From Pampus argenteus (lineage: Eukaryota > Chordata > Actinopteri > Scombriformes > Stromateidae), in contig CM072862.1 of NCBI GenBank assembly GCA_036937835.1, forward strand, positions 10,581,501 to 10,645,500: DNA of 64,000 nt, in the 5' to 3' direction. Positions 12,261 through 23,980 of this stretch are shown piece by piece. The position numbers and the translations under genes are program-made. Below the pieces are notes generated by a model. That model searched no databases, was not told where the DNA came from, and saw nothing but the letters and a program-made list of their open reading frames with translations. Numbering within the stretch: the stretch's first letter is position 1; every line of letters begins with the position of its first letter.

Positions 12261-15200
12261 AATAATAACAATAAAGATCTTTTGTTTTTGACAGAAATAT
12301 TTCACTGCAAGTACAATCACGTTAAATATCCCCTCCAGACATGTATTAATAAAAATACTTGTAACAATAATTTGTGTCTGATATGGTTTTTACACTCACA
12401 CACAAAAGAATTAGGGCTATAAAAACACCATTCTCTGTGTATCTCTGTGCCAATACAGTATATCTACACCCAATATCATTCTTAAATTTCCAAGGTGTTT
12501 TTTAACCCTATCAGAAAAGACAATGCAGATGACACACTCAAGTATTTCTTAAAACAACAGTTAGGTGCCAAATGAACATTGAAATAAGTTTTTCTTGCCA
12601 ATGTAAGTGATGGGGGACAAAACCCACAGTCCTCCTTCTGTGCAAAAATGTGTTTGAAAGTTGATCTAAAGCTATGAGGCTTCAGCTGTCCAAATGAGTC
12701 TCCCTCTAGAGATTATTTTATTGTAACCTAACATATGACATTGTGTTGCCATGGCTACTGTATAATTAGTGAACTGAGTGAGCTGTCATCACTTCAGGTG
12801 ACTCATTCGTTTAGCTATTTATAGGAAAGATTTGAACTATATTGTTTTTCGATTTCACCAATATTTCTTTTGGGCTCAGTTAAGGTACTGAGTGAATGAT
12901 AATATATTCATGTTGTCTTTACATGTATTGTTACGTTGCAGTATACAGTTAAAGTTGCTATTGTTTGCCATTGTTTCGGTTTTATGGTAACAATGCTGTT
13001 TTGGTTGACACCCACCACTCACATCAGCAATGTTTTCAATAGCATTAGGCAACTGTTTTTAACAAATAAAGCTCTGAAATCCCAACCATCCAGCACCAAA
13101 CAACAGTCAGACAAAGTTAACAACTTGAAAAAGAGAAAAAAAAGCATTTGTCCGAAGTACAAGATGTTTCCATCTTAAACTAGTTCTCAGCATCAAAATA
13201 AGGCGTGTGTCTTCCTTCCAAAACAAACCAACTATCTTGTAAAAAAAAAAAAAAAAAAAGAAAAACAATTAAAATTCTAAATTATCTTTTTTTATATACG
13301 TCACAGAGGCCCTTGAGGCACATATGTTGTTACTGCATATGATTCACTCTCATGACACAATCTGCAGTGTTGAGTATATTTATATTTCCATACTGTACTC
13401 TCACTGCGCTCTAGTTTCCCCTTTTATCTTTGCTTGAGTAGCCCTACAAATATATGACTCATGAAAATCACCCATTCAGGGTAATGTGGAGGATACAAAT
13501 GTTCGTGTTTCTAACAGTGATTTAACCCATAATGTCACACACTATAGTCCTCAGCAACAATTAGCTAATAGCCAGCCATGTATGGCTTGTTCTCTCCCTT
13601 GGATACAGTCTCACATGTCACAGATCATTTCAGAGATGAGATGCCCATTAATTAATACATAGGTGTCCTTTGCTCATTCATAGCTTTATCTATCTTTCTT
13701 CCTGAGGGGATTTATTTCTCCGGCTCTGTCTGCTGAGAATAAAGAGTTGAAGGACGAATCATACAGCTTCCACACCTGCTGTGAACCAGCAGTTGAACAC
13801 TTTCTCACGCAAGGATTAAACAAAGGAAAAGTGTCACAATGTGCACATAGTATCACATAAGGCAGTGCACATAATCTTACAATAATATAACATCTAACAT
13901 AAAAGAATACTTTTCTATTATGCCATGTCAGTGTATGTGGGTATATCTGCTGCTCAAAAAAATAGATTTAAGGATTTAAGGAGCAAAGGGACTGTCAGGG
14001 TACAGTGTAGACTTCAGGATGATGATACAAGAGCTCTTCTTTCAGGGATTTAGCATGGAAATGATGCAAGGACACCACAGTAAACAAGCTTAGCCTGGTT
14101 TGTGTGAACATGAAGAACACTAGATACAAATTCAAGGTTCAAATATAAACATACATGGCTGGTCAGCAGAGGTTTGGGTGTAGTGTAAGACTGTGTGAGT
14201 TAAGAACAACAGTATTAGGGTAATATGATCATGTCTTCAAATACACACCTTTTCTTGACAAATGGCTATTTGAGTTAGTTCAAAGGCTTTTTTTTCTTTC
14301 TTTCTTTTTTTGAAGCTCAAACACACAATGAGGTATTCAGTTGTATGACACAACTTGCCTTCAACTTATGATTAATGAAGCCGGAAGAGCATGGTGACAA
14401 ATAACAACATGTTTTAGGTCAGCATGTTCTCTTCCTTACTGGCCATGAGTTGCACTATCAATTCTAAACTGCAACCAGGGAAATTAATCTATCACAGCGA
14501 ATCACAGCAGATCCTGCAACATACAAGGACAATATCAAAACAAGTGGCCGAAGTATTACCCCGATCTCTTGCACGTAGATTAATAGTCTGGATATGTCTG
14601 AGGAAGTGTAAATGTTGCAATTTAGAAAATTTGTCTGACAGACAGATGTGAGCAGGTAAAAGTCTCTACAACTTTTCTGAAAGCAACAACAGCAACTCTG
14701 CAATGAATGAATATGAGATGTACCTGAATTATTGTGGAGAGTTTTGGTGCAAACCTTAAACTCCACAGCCTGTATGTTACGAAGCTAGAGCAACACTCTG
14801 CTGGAGGCTTAGCCTCAAGAGTCACAGTATGAGGCCCAAAATTATGTAGTGAATACATGACTGAGATTAAGATGAGGAGAGGGAGATGCTGAACTAGAGT
14901 GATCGTTCTGAGTGACCCTGGATCAGTCTCATCATTTCAATAATCTTCGAAAAAGTCATGAAACAAGGGAGGATGCATCTCTTTCTGTCCTCCAGTGTGA
15001 GATCTCCCTGCTGCTCAGGGCTCTTTCACATGAACACATTGAGGAGATTTGCCTCAGTTTACTGCCTTCATTTCAGCTGCTTGCTTCAAAACACAAGACA
15101 ATGACTTGTGTGGAGATTGGTACAATTTGACCAAAGCTAAACTTGTACATGCTGATTTGTGTGCGCTGCGCTACAGGTCTGAGATGAACCAAAAACTAGA

Positions 15201-15470
15201 AGTAGTTTTACAAAGTGCATTGACCAACATCCAACACATTTACATTCTCTAAAATAAAAGTTTTGAGACTGGCTGATGCTGTTCCTACAGAGCAGCCTTT
15301 ACTGTACAGTATATGACTCATTTTATCTTTTCAACCCACAACCTTTGATTTTCAGGACAAACACTCCATTGAAAAATACACTCTGGCAACAATTATAAAT
15401 GAGAAAATGTGACTGAGTTGAGCAAACAGTATGAGTCATAGTGTACATACTAGTTATTAGTTTTGTTGTA
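12261..15470. other. Intergenic region without recognisable genes
   Basis: AT-rich sequence between the divergent sppl2a and GnRH-receptor genes. It has short poly(A) runs (for example about 13240-13260) and a small T/C-rich patch near 14289-14311. The open frames of 60-100 codons here overlap on both strands and show no family signature. Confidence 0.5.
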
Positions 15471-15472
15471 TA

Positions 15473-15510
15473 ACAGTGGTTCCCAAACTGTGGGTCGGGG
15501 CCCCCCACAA
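15473..15510 (+). mobile_element. Single terminal sequence of a hAT-like transposon relic
   Basis: The stretch beginning cagtggttcccaaactgtgg matches the terminal-inverted-repeat style of vertebrate hAT elements (CAGnGGTTCCCAAACT). No matching opposite end was found in the following kilobase, so this is a truncated or solo end. The call rests on recognition of the terminus only. Confidence 0.5.
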
Positions 15511-16189
15511 GTAGAGAATAAATCAGAGGGAAAAATTATATTTTATTATTGTTACATTACAATTGTTTCAGAAGTTCAGAATCCTTCTTTACAGCAAACA
15601 CCAAAATTAATTTTGTGGTGTGTTCATAGCATTTGGTGGTGCAGTTGTCCACTGAAAGCTGACAGAGGAGTGTGCCAGCTGCAATTTATTAACCTTGCTA
15701 AGCTTTTACTTTATTTCATTTTCTCACACTGCACTGCCATGAAATCAACCTTTGATTATATACTTATGACCTGGTGGTGGACCTCACTCATTCCTTTAAT
15801 GTTTTTGCATTTCTCAAACTGGAGGAATGTGCTGTGAGGAGTTGAAAGACTGCGTTAATTAATCCTGTCACCTCTTCTTTCTTTGACCTGTGTTCAACTT
15901 TTAATGTGGTATAACCATGGAAACACAGTCCAGCGGTTAGATTTACTCTGATATATTTATTTAATCTCTATAACAATTTTAGTAGACAATGTAGATCACT
16001 CTGAGATAGCTAACCTGTGTCAGAGAAAGTTCTTTTAAATGTGAAATTTGTCCATTAGCCATCGTGGCTCTTAAATGGTGATAGCTCATACGTTTGACAT
16101 TGTTGAAGCAATAGTTCACATTTTACAAACTCGGCAGCCTATGCTTCATTGCTTTTTTTGCAGAGTTTGCTATAGGTTGAATATACTTT

Positions 16190-16670
16190 CTGTACAGTAA
16201 ACAAAAGGTAGCTTAATGCCAGCTACTGATTAGCTTAGCTTAGCACAAATACTGGGACAGCCAGCATCGCTCTGTCCAAATGTAACAAAATCTACTTATC
16301 CATACCTCTAATGTCATGTCTTGTTTGTTTGAGCCAGTACAATATTACAATAACCATAGTAAAAATAGTAATAGTAAAAATATGACAATTTGCTGATTTA
16401 TGGAGGTTATGTGCTAGGTTATTTTTGCCAACTCTGCCTAGCACACAGTACTCACACCATGTAAAAAAACAACAAAAAACAAACAGCAAAGTGATGATTT
16501 TACATGCAAAGAACAAATGATAACATGTTAATAAATCAACTTTAGAGCTGCTGGTTGGCAGATTTTGTTTTGCTACAGAGCGAGGCTAGCTGTTTCCCCT
16601 TGTTTCCAGTCTTTGTGCTAAGCTAAGCTAACTGGCTATTGGCACCTGCTTCATATTTACAGTACAGGCA
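16190..16670. mobile_element. Fold-back non-autonomous DNA transposon (MITE-like), about 480 bp
   Basis: Left arm 16190-16291 and right arm 16560-16668 are imperfect inverted repeats. Both, read inward, contain ctgtac-gtaaa, then the run ttagcttagcttagcacaaa and later cgctctgt followed by aacaaaatc. The core (about 16300-16555) is AT-rich and non-coding. This family, with TTAGCTTAGC-rich arms, is a type I recognise as common in percomorph fish genomes. Many mismatches and indels between the arms suggest an old copy. It lies about 0.4-1.1 kb upstream of the presumed GnRH-receptor promoter. Confidence 0.65.
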
Positions 16671-17040
16671 TGAGTGGTATCAATTGTCTTGTCCAATCCT
16701 TGACAAGTGTATGAGTATATGTATATGTGTATTTCCTAAAACCCCTTCAAAGAAAATATTATTTTTCAAGCTACCAGAGTCTCAGCCTGTGTCCTATCAT
16801 GAATCATGTGTTATGTAGATAAGAAAATATCTTTTACTTCACACAGCAGAGGCAACATCCAAACAGTGATTTTATTATTAACATTTTCCATCATCTCTTT
16901 CAATTTCTTTCTCTCATATTCTCATATTTAGAAGAACATTATTGTGTTTTTTGTTTGTTTTTTTTGTCGTATGATCATCATTTGTTTATCCGTTTATCCC
17001 ACGTGTTTCTTTTTTTTCTTGTACTTATATTCTTTCAACG

Positions 17041-17300
17041 ATGGCAGTGAATATGAAGTTTCCTTGAGGTCAGACCACACCCCGGGGGTTTACCTTGCGT
17101 GGCTGGATGCGCTGGATGTGGCCAGAAGAGCAGGGCAGCTTTCGGTGTCGGTACACCTCACTTTCAGCACAGTTTCTGTCCTACTGGACCCAGGCGGATC
17201 CTAACATATACGAAGCTCTCTTCCTGCGGTGCTTTTTAAATACTTGGAGTCTCAGAATTGCGCAAATTGACTACATACCTCTTCAACTGCACATAAACGT
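17041..17300 (+). promoter_or_regulatory. Candidate GnRH-receptor promoter with a non-coding first exon
   Basis: A TATA-like tttttaaatac at about 17233-17243 is followed roughly 55 bases later by a strong splice donor (aac then GTAAGT, near 17298). A 5' UTR exon of a few tens of bases could therefore splice to the well-formed acceptor at 18554-18555 just upstream of the receptor start codon. The surrounding 200 bases are more GC-rich than their flanks. This is inference from signals only. Confidence 0.35.
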
Positions 17301-18333
17301 AAGTTCAATTTTCTCACTGTCGTTCAAGAGGGAGGGGAACATTATGGAAACAATTTTAATCTGGTTTGGGGGCTACAAGTGATTAATTTGATTTAAATCA
17401 ACATGTTTTATTGAAATGATTTGACTGTATATGAAATCATTCAAAAATAGAAACAGACTACACTTCAAATCCTTTCGATGCTTGATGAAAAACAGTTATT
17501 GTTACCAGTTCTGAGAATATCCAGAGATAATTAAAACCATTATTAATGTCCATGTAGGTTATCCAATATTATTGACATAATGAGTCTATGAGAATGGTGT
17601 TTTTCTCCTATTATTTACTGCCTGTATAGGCAACATATTTGACATGCCCACATGCTCCGGATATACCCTGAATTTCAATGTCAATAATTTTTTTTTCTTC
17701 ATTTTTTACATTATGTTATGTAGTCTGTTGTATTTAACCACTTGTTGTTTACAATGATTTCTACTGTTTTATGTAACATAATATGAAGAGAAAATAGCAG
17801 CCATTACATTTTCACACGACACTCACTGATTTATGAAAGGTCTCAAAAAGGTCTAAAGTACTTTTTTTGAAAATTTTAGCAGGTGTCACTGTGATGTCCA
17901 GGTGGTATACGGTGTGGTTTTTGTATTGACAGAATCAGTGATACAGCTCTACAATACACAGTGGCTGTCAACCCACATTCGAATACTTCTTATCCTATTT
18001 GCATTTAAAATAAAGTTAAATGCAACATTTTTGCTTGTTGCAGTTTATTAGGAAGAATTATCTTCAGTGATATTTTGAGCTCACTTGGTGACCATGATTT
18101 AACTGAGAAAGAAATTATGTCTTTTCTGTTTCTTTTGTTATGGTTTTTAAGTGAAGGATTCTGAATAGCTCATTAGGTTTGCAGGCTCAATATGAGCACT
18201 TCTACATGAGCTTCAGAAAAACATAGAAGTTCACACCATGCATGTAATATTAGATAAATGTACTGGATTCAGTTTTTCTGTGTTCCTCACAGTTTGTTAG
18301 CCGCATCTTTCCACCTCACTGAACTGCAATGCG

Positions 18334-18383
<50 letters not shown>

Positions 18384-18555
18384 TGCATATTACTTCCTCT
18401 TGATGAGCTACTGTATTATTTATTCCTGGCATGTTTGTGTTTATGTTGTAACACAAATATGTTTCGATTAGATGCTCTGCACCCACTTTATGGACTCTGA
18501 CTCAGCCATCCTGTAGTTCTTTGATTTCCTCTTTTTGCTTTCCTCCTGTTACCAG
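17301..18555 (+). other. Presumed 5' UTR intron upstream of the GnRH-receptor coding exon
   Basis: No coding sequence is seen. It includes a pure (TA)n microsatellite at 18341-18377. It ends in a long pyrimidine tract (ttcctctttttgctttcctc) and an AG at 18554-18555, a strong splice acceptor. Confidence 0.35.
18341..18377. repeat. (TA)n microsatellite
   Basis: About 37 bases of uninterrupted alternating A and T, located 0.2 kb upstream of the GnRH-receptor coding exon. Confidence 0.95.
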
Positions 18556-18566
18556 CGCTGACTTTC

Positions 18567-18614
18567 ATGGTGGATGAGCAGAATGTTTCTTCCTCTGCGT
18601 TCTTCAGAAAATGA
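18567..18614 (+). CDS. Upstream ORF in the GnRH-receptor leader, stop overlapping the main ATG
   Basis: An ATG at 18567 opens 15 codons (MVDEQNVSSSAFFRK). Its TGA at 18612-18614 shares bases with the receptor start ATG at 18611-18613, forming an ATGA overlap. A second out-of-frame ATG at 18574 opens a frame that runs past the receptor start before stopping. Such overlaps can repress translation or allow termination and reinitiation at the main start. The ORF is read directly from sequence; its use depends on the real transcription start and the acceptor at 18555. Confidence 0.5.
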   Translation: MVDEQNVSSSAFFRK

Positions 18615-21600
18615 ACGCCACTCTCAGTGACTCTGCAGTGACCATGTATCACCTGACGACAGACTATCACCTTAACGCCAGCCGCAACTGCTCCTCACCC
18701 CCTTACAACTGGACAGCAGGGGGCGACACCCTACAGCTGCCCACGTTTACCACAGCAGGCAAAGTCAGAGTGATCATTACTTTCGTTCTTTGTGGCGTCT
18801 CAGCCTTTTGCAACCTGGCTGTGCTGTTGGCAGCACACAGCGATGGCAAACGCAAATCTCACGTCAGGGTGCTGATAATCAACCTGACGGTGGCTGATCT
18901 GCTGGTGACCTTCATCGTGATGCCTGTAGATGCCGTGTGGAACATCACAGTCCAGTGGCTCGCTGGGGACATTGCCTGCAGACTACTGATGTTTCTAAAG
19001 CTGCAAGCAATGTACTCCTGCGCCTTTGTCACTGTGGTAATCAGTCTGGATAGGCAGTCAGCCATCCTCAACCCCCTGGCTATCAATAAGGCCAGAAAGA
19101 GAAACAGAGTCATGCTGACTGTGGCATGGGTTATGAGTGCTGTGCTGTCAGTCCCTCAGGTAAGGTCAGGTATCCAAACATAGGCCAGAGGTCAAACACT
19201 GATTTTCATTAGATTAGGCTATGAACAAGTTTTCTGTGATATTTATATGGGAAGAAGAAGAAGCTTAATTTGATATATTTATTATCTCCAACAAATCACA
19301 CAAAGAGAAAACATCACACAGCAACAAAGAATGTATTCAACCAACAAGCCTTATATAGCTTATGTCTCTCTGGTATAAAATTGTTGTCTGAAAATAACTA
19401 AAACACATAGAGGCTTTGGGTAATATTTTCCTTTATGACAATAAACATGGCCAGTGAAGTTTATTCTTATACAGGGTCATCTGACTAGAGACTGAGATGT
19501 CTCAGTAGAAAACAACACTGGACAATATCTGTGAGGTGGATCAATTAATTGTTGTTTTTGATCTCTACAAATGAATTTTGTTCACAGTAATAAAATGATA
19601 AAACTAGGGCTTGGTGTGTCCCTAGACAGCAGTCAAATAAACACTCTTCTGGATTAAAGAGCACCAGGCATGGCTCACTTGGAAAGGAAGTGATGAACTC
19701 CAGCACACTGCCAGCATTTTAATTAAAGCGAAGACATGTCGATCATAGACCTTCGTCAGATTTTGCTCATTTCCCACTATCCCACGGATTTTGTGGACTT
19801 ACAGGATTCACTGATCATGTATTGAACGAGATTTATTTGGCTTACAATTGTACAATCCCAACCAAACATTCTGTAGGTCCATATAAGGAGAGCAGCCACA
19901 GAAAATAGCACTTTCTGAAATCACAGCCTAGATGTGTTGCATATGTTTTATGTTAACCTGAAAACGGTTAAACCTCGCGGTCCGAACCCACCAAAGTGGG
20001 TAAGGACATTATTTATTTTGTGATTTAGCTTATCTTTGTTAGACATGTTAACTAAATTCCTTCCTGGTCAAAAGATGATGTGGTCGAACACAAACAAATG
20101 GGATTATCCATTGATGTTTCCTCATATGCATAAAAAACGCCTTGCTGAATATTGTTAATTTCCCTCCTCAGATATTCCTTTTTCACAACGTGACCATCGT
20201 CCATCCTGAGAACTTCACTCAGTGCACCACACGGGGAAGTTTTGTCAGTGACTGGGATGAAAAGACCTATAACATGTTCACGTTCTCCTGTCTGTTCCTG
20301 CTGCCACTGATCATCATGATCACGTGTTACACCAGGATCTTCTTTGAGATCTCCAAGAGACTGAAAAAGGATGATCGTAAGTTCAATTTAAGGCTGATGC
20401 ATGTCAATCTGTTAAAATCAGTGGGTAGTGCTTACATAAGAGCTGCTACACAGCACGTTTGACCCTTTTGTTAGTTAAAGCACACTGATAAAAGCTGGGC
20501 TGTATTTGAATGCTTTTTTTTCCTCTTCAACCCACACAGGGCTGTAGATGTAAGTGAAATGGTCAGTTACAACTGAGCCTTTTCTCAATGGTATCTCTCC
20601 ATGTCCATTATTTTAGTTTTATTTGAGATTTTCAGATATCTTAATTTGTGATTTTTGCCTCAATATAATCGATGTGACTGGAATTTTGTTTTTTAAAGCT
20701 CACAGCGTAGTCATAGGTAGTCGTGAAATTTGGTACATACATTCATGTCTCCCTACCTGGTCTGACCTGGTCCAGATGTGGCCTTCATCTGGTTCAGTTA
20801 TGGCTGTGTTCTGGTGAAAGTGGGACTTCTGGTGATTCCCTAATTTTTCATCTCAAGTCTAAATCTTAACAACTTAATATACTTAGGTTTATTAGTTTAA
20901 TTAAATTAATAGTTTAAGGCAATAGTATGCCTAAGGCCCCAGAGAGCTGCTAGCATGTCTTTACCTTGCCAAAAGAGCCACTACCACACCACCAACCACT
21001 CCTAAACGTGAGGCATAGAGGATGATACCTTTTATATAAAATCTAAATGCAATAGTCCTACATTTTATACACATTAAACTATGTATTTATAATTTGCCTT
21101 GAAGTCTTTTATAATCTATATTGTTTTGTTCGTTGTTTTGTTCGTTTCTGTTTTGCTCCCAAGTATCATCAAACGAAGTGCATTTGCGGTGTTCAAAGAA
21201 CAACATTCCCAGAGCACGGATGAGAACTCTGAAAATGAGCATTGTGATAGTTTTGTCTTTCATTATCTGCTGGACTCCATACTACCTGCTGGGCCTGTGG
21301 CACTGGTTCTTCCCCAAGGACCTGGAAGGGAAAGTCTCCCACTCACTGACCCACATCCTGTTCATTTTTGGGCTCGTCAACGCCTGCCTGGACCCAGTCA
21401 TCTACGGCCTATTCACCATTCACTTCCGAAAGGGGCTCCGGAGGTATTACTGCAATGCTGAGACAACAACTGACCTGGATAATACCACAGTTATTACCGG
21501 ATCTTTCACCTGCGCCACCAACTCCTTCCCACTGAAGAGAGAGGTGAGTCCTGCCAGCCAGGAGAGACTCATGTGCAGTGATAATGACAGTAAAGCAGAG

Positions 21601-21687
21601 TCCACATCGCCAAGAAACAGCTTTTTAACAGCAGACAATGATGCTAAGAGAGATCCCAACCAGTCCAGCCCTGAAAGCATCATATGA
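18611..21687 (+). CDS. gnrhr: Gonadotropin-releasing hormone receptor, non-mammalian type with C-terminal tail
   Basis: Rhodopsin-class GPCR that binds GnRH decapeptides and couples mainly to Gq/11 in pituitary gonadotropes and brain. Coding exons are 18611-19159, 20172-20376 and 21164-21687, with phases joining exactly to give 425 residues. The N-terminus has glycosylation sites at N2, N22, N26 and N33. Helix 2 carries LTVADLL (D96), the DRY-equivalent is DRQSAILNPLAINKARKRN (147 on), C123 and C201 form the likely extracellular disulfide, helix 6 is CWTPYY (287-292), and helix 7 is DPVIY (D328). The Asp/Asp pair in helices 2 and 7 and the roughly 80-residue Ser/Thr-rich tail are typical of fish receptors and unlike mammalian type I, which lacks the tail. 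The three-exon structure, interrupted after helix 4 and in the third intracellular loop, matches the family. An ATTAAA at 21961 is a candidate poly(A) signal. The fish paralogue class cannot be assigned securely. Confidence 0.95.
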
Positions 21688-22485
21688 GGAGAATACAGAG
21701 CAGAGTAGTTTTTGCTACTGTTGCATAACTCTTATTTATTCTGTGTCTGATGTGTGAGGTTCTGTATTCCTTAAATACTATGCGTCACTTTGACTTATTT
21801 TACATGCCTCTGTACAAACCACAAACCAAATCATGACAACCATTAGTTGGAAAATATAGAACATTAGATTTCCATAAGTATATTCTACATGGACGTAACA
21901 TAATTTTCTGTTACAAAGGAATGGTTATGTGTTCTGTAAACTGTAACGTGGTCATCTTGAATTAAATGTATTCACTGTAACTTGAGTGTCTTTTGCGCAT
22001 TCATTTCCGTTTGAAATGTTGCCAATTTTCAGCAATGCTGTGCAATTTCTACGCAGATCTTTTTTAGTAAACACGCTTCTATCTCTGTTCTGACATGTAA
22101 CAGTAGGATCCCCTGAGGGGACTGCTGCCTGTAATCAGTGATGTGTCATAGTGTCCAAATGGAAAGACCATTGAATTGTAAAAAATGATGACTGAGATAA
22201 GAAATAATTTAAAAATTAATCATAATCAATCATCCAGCCCTCAAAGTAACTAGAGAAACCTCAAACAAGTGTTGAGTTAAGACAAGTGTAAATGTAATTT
22301 GAGAGGGAATTTATTAAAACCTAAACTAATGACCTAATAATCAAGCTTTATTGACGCTATATGTTTTGTTTGTAGCCTTAAAAAAGAAGTCTCCGCCTCT
22401 TTGCTTGGTTTGATTTAAGAGGCGATTGTTGTTTTGTTTTTACTGATTGATTCTTTTTTCCGGTACAATCAGACATAATTCTAAC

Positions 22486-22525
22486 ACATTGATTGGCTAT
22501 AGACAACATTGATTGGCTATAGACA
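22486..22525. repeat. Perfect 20-bp tandem duplication containing CCAAT motifs
   Basis: The unit acattgattggctatagaca occurs twice head to tail, and accaat follows directly. Each unit includes attgg, a CCAAT box on the minus strand. Confidence 0.9.
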
Positions 22526-23803
22526 ACCAATATGCGCTCTGACAGATAAGGATCCTCTGACTCTGTGAGCCCATCTTTGCTGTTAGCCTGGTGCTCAACA
22601 GGTATGGACATTATTTGTTATTTATCTGATTATTCTCCTTTATGTTTGTGTTTCACCTTGCCAGACATGAAAGAGCACATACTTTAAATCACATCTAGTA
22701 ATGCAACCAAATTCAGGAAAATGTTGGCTTTCCGTGCTGTTCTAGACAAGTGAAAGAAATTGCCTTTTAACCTGAAACGCAATTATTCTTTTTCTTTTCA
22801 TTGTACATATTTGGTTACATTATCTGTAGGCTCAAAGGGTCAACACATTAATTCAAATGTTGCCATGTACACAAGAACAAATCTGTTTTTCCACCTGCAC
22901 AGACAAAGTCCCTAAGGTGATACCTAAGGTTTAAGACTGTTGCATGATGATGTCCTTTCTGTTTTTGTGTATTCCCAAAGGCAACAGAATGTCAACATAC
23001 CATAACAGAGTTTGGCCTTCTGGATCTGCTCTTATGAAAACTCAAAACACAAAAGATACAAAATCATTCTCTGATCTGTGGTAAGAAGAAACATCACAGA
23101 TGTACTGGCAGAGACAGTGAGTCAAAGTATTGATGAAAGATATGTTTATAATGTCATTCAACCTTTGATCCAATTGTTGTAGACTTCACTAATTACTCCA
23201 AACCCAATAGACAGGACTTTTATCATAAAAGTTTTTATGTTTGCTTAGATTCAGCCATGTTTTTTGAACTGCAACTGCAGTCTCTGGTGTGGAGCTTTGC
23301 GTTAACAAGCCGCACTGACTTGAAATATTGTGGTGAGAAAGTGTCTTTGTTACTATAACAACTGCATCTCCATACTGTCCTTATTATTTTCAGCCCTGGA
23401 GTAAAATAAAATAAATGGCTTTCAGAGTTTAACACAGAGATCGTCAGATCAGAGTGACTGAACTCTCCTTTTTTGATACTTTTGGTTAAATATTCGTCTC
23501 AATTATTTAGAAGACTGGTTAGTGCTCAGTGACACTGCTCTTAAAACTGGTCTATCTTGTTGATAGAGATTTTTTTTTTTGATTATCAGTGCCTATTTTT
23601 GACATAGTACATATTAAATACAGTGCTGACATGCATTGATCCCTATTGTGGTTAATTTGTAGTTATATATATTTGAAATCTGCAGTGACGTTTTTAAAAA
23701 ATGTAATGTCTGTACTGTATGCCAGACAGTCTTCATAAGCAAAAATATTTTCAAGCCAATATCTTCAGAAGATTCTTTTTTTTTTTTAATTATGTTTCAT
23801 ACA

Positions 23804-23809
23804 TTTATT
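23804..23809 (-). terminator. Candidate poly(A) signal of wdr93
   Basis: The plus-strand hexamer tttatt reads AATAAA on the minus strand, about 170 bases after the wdr93 stop codon. Confidence 0.5.
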
Positions 23810-23980
23810 TAAAAAAAGATAAACAACATATAGTGCATTGATTGCAGCTATCTCACATGGTGAAAATGGTATTGGGTCAAGATTATATAGACTATATACA
23901 AGCAGCCTTTTAGATGTTACAATATCATTAAAATACTACAGTAACTCTGTGTCAAAGGTGTTGCAGTATGTTGCTGTTGT

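Larger units (their letters stand above)
21688..23980. other. Intergenic region between the convergent gnrhr and wdr93 3' ends
   Basis: Contains the gnrhr 3' UTR (ATTAAA at 21961-21966) and the wdr93 3' UTR (AATAAA on the minus strand, tttatt at about 23804-23809). A 20-bp tandem duplication lies at 22486-22525. No coding exon is evident. Confidence 0.5.

Noticed and set aside
15463..15837. 124-codon plus-strand frame
   Set aside because: It begins inside the hAT-like terminal sequence and reads through AT-rich sequence without domain features. No transposase motif was seen.
18859..19113. 84-codon minus-strand frame opposite gnrhr exon 1
   Set aside because: It is the antisense shadow of a conserved GPCR exon.
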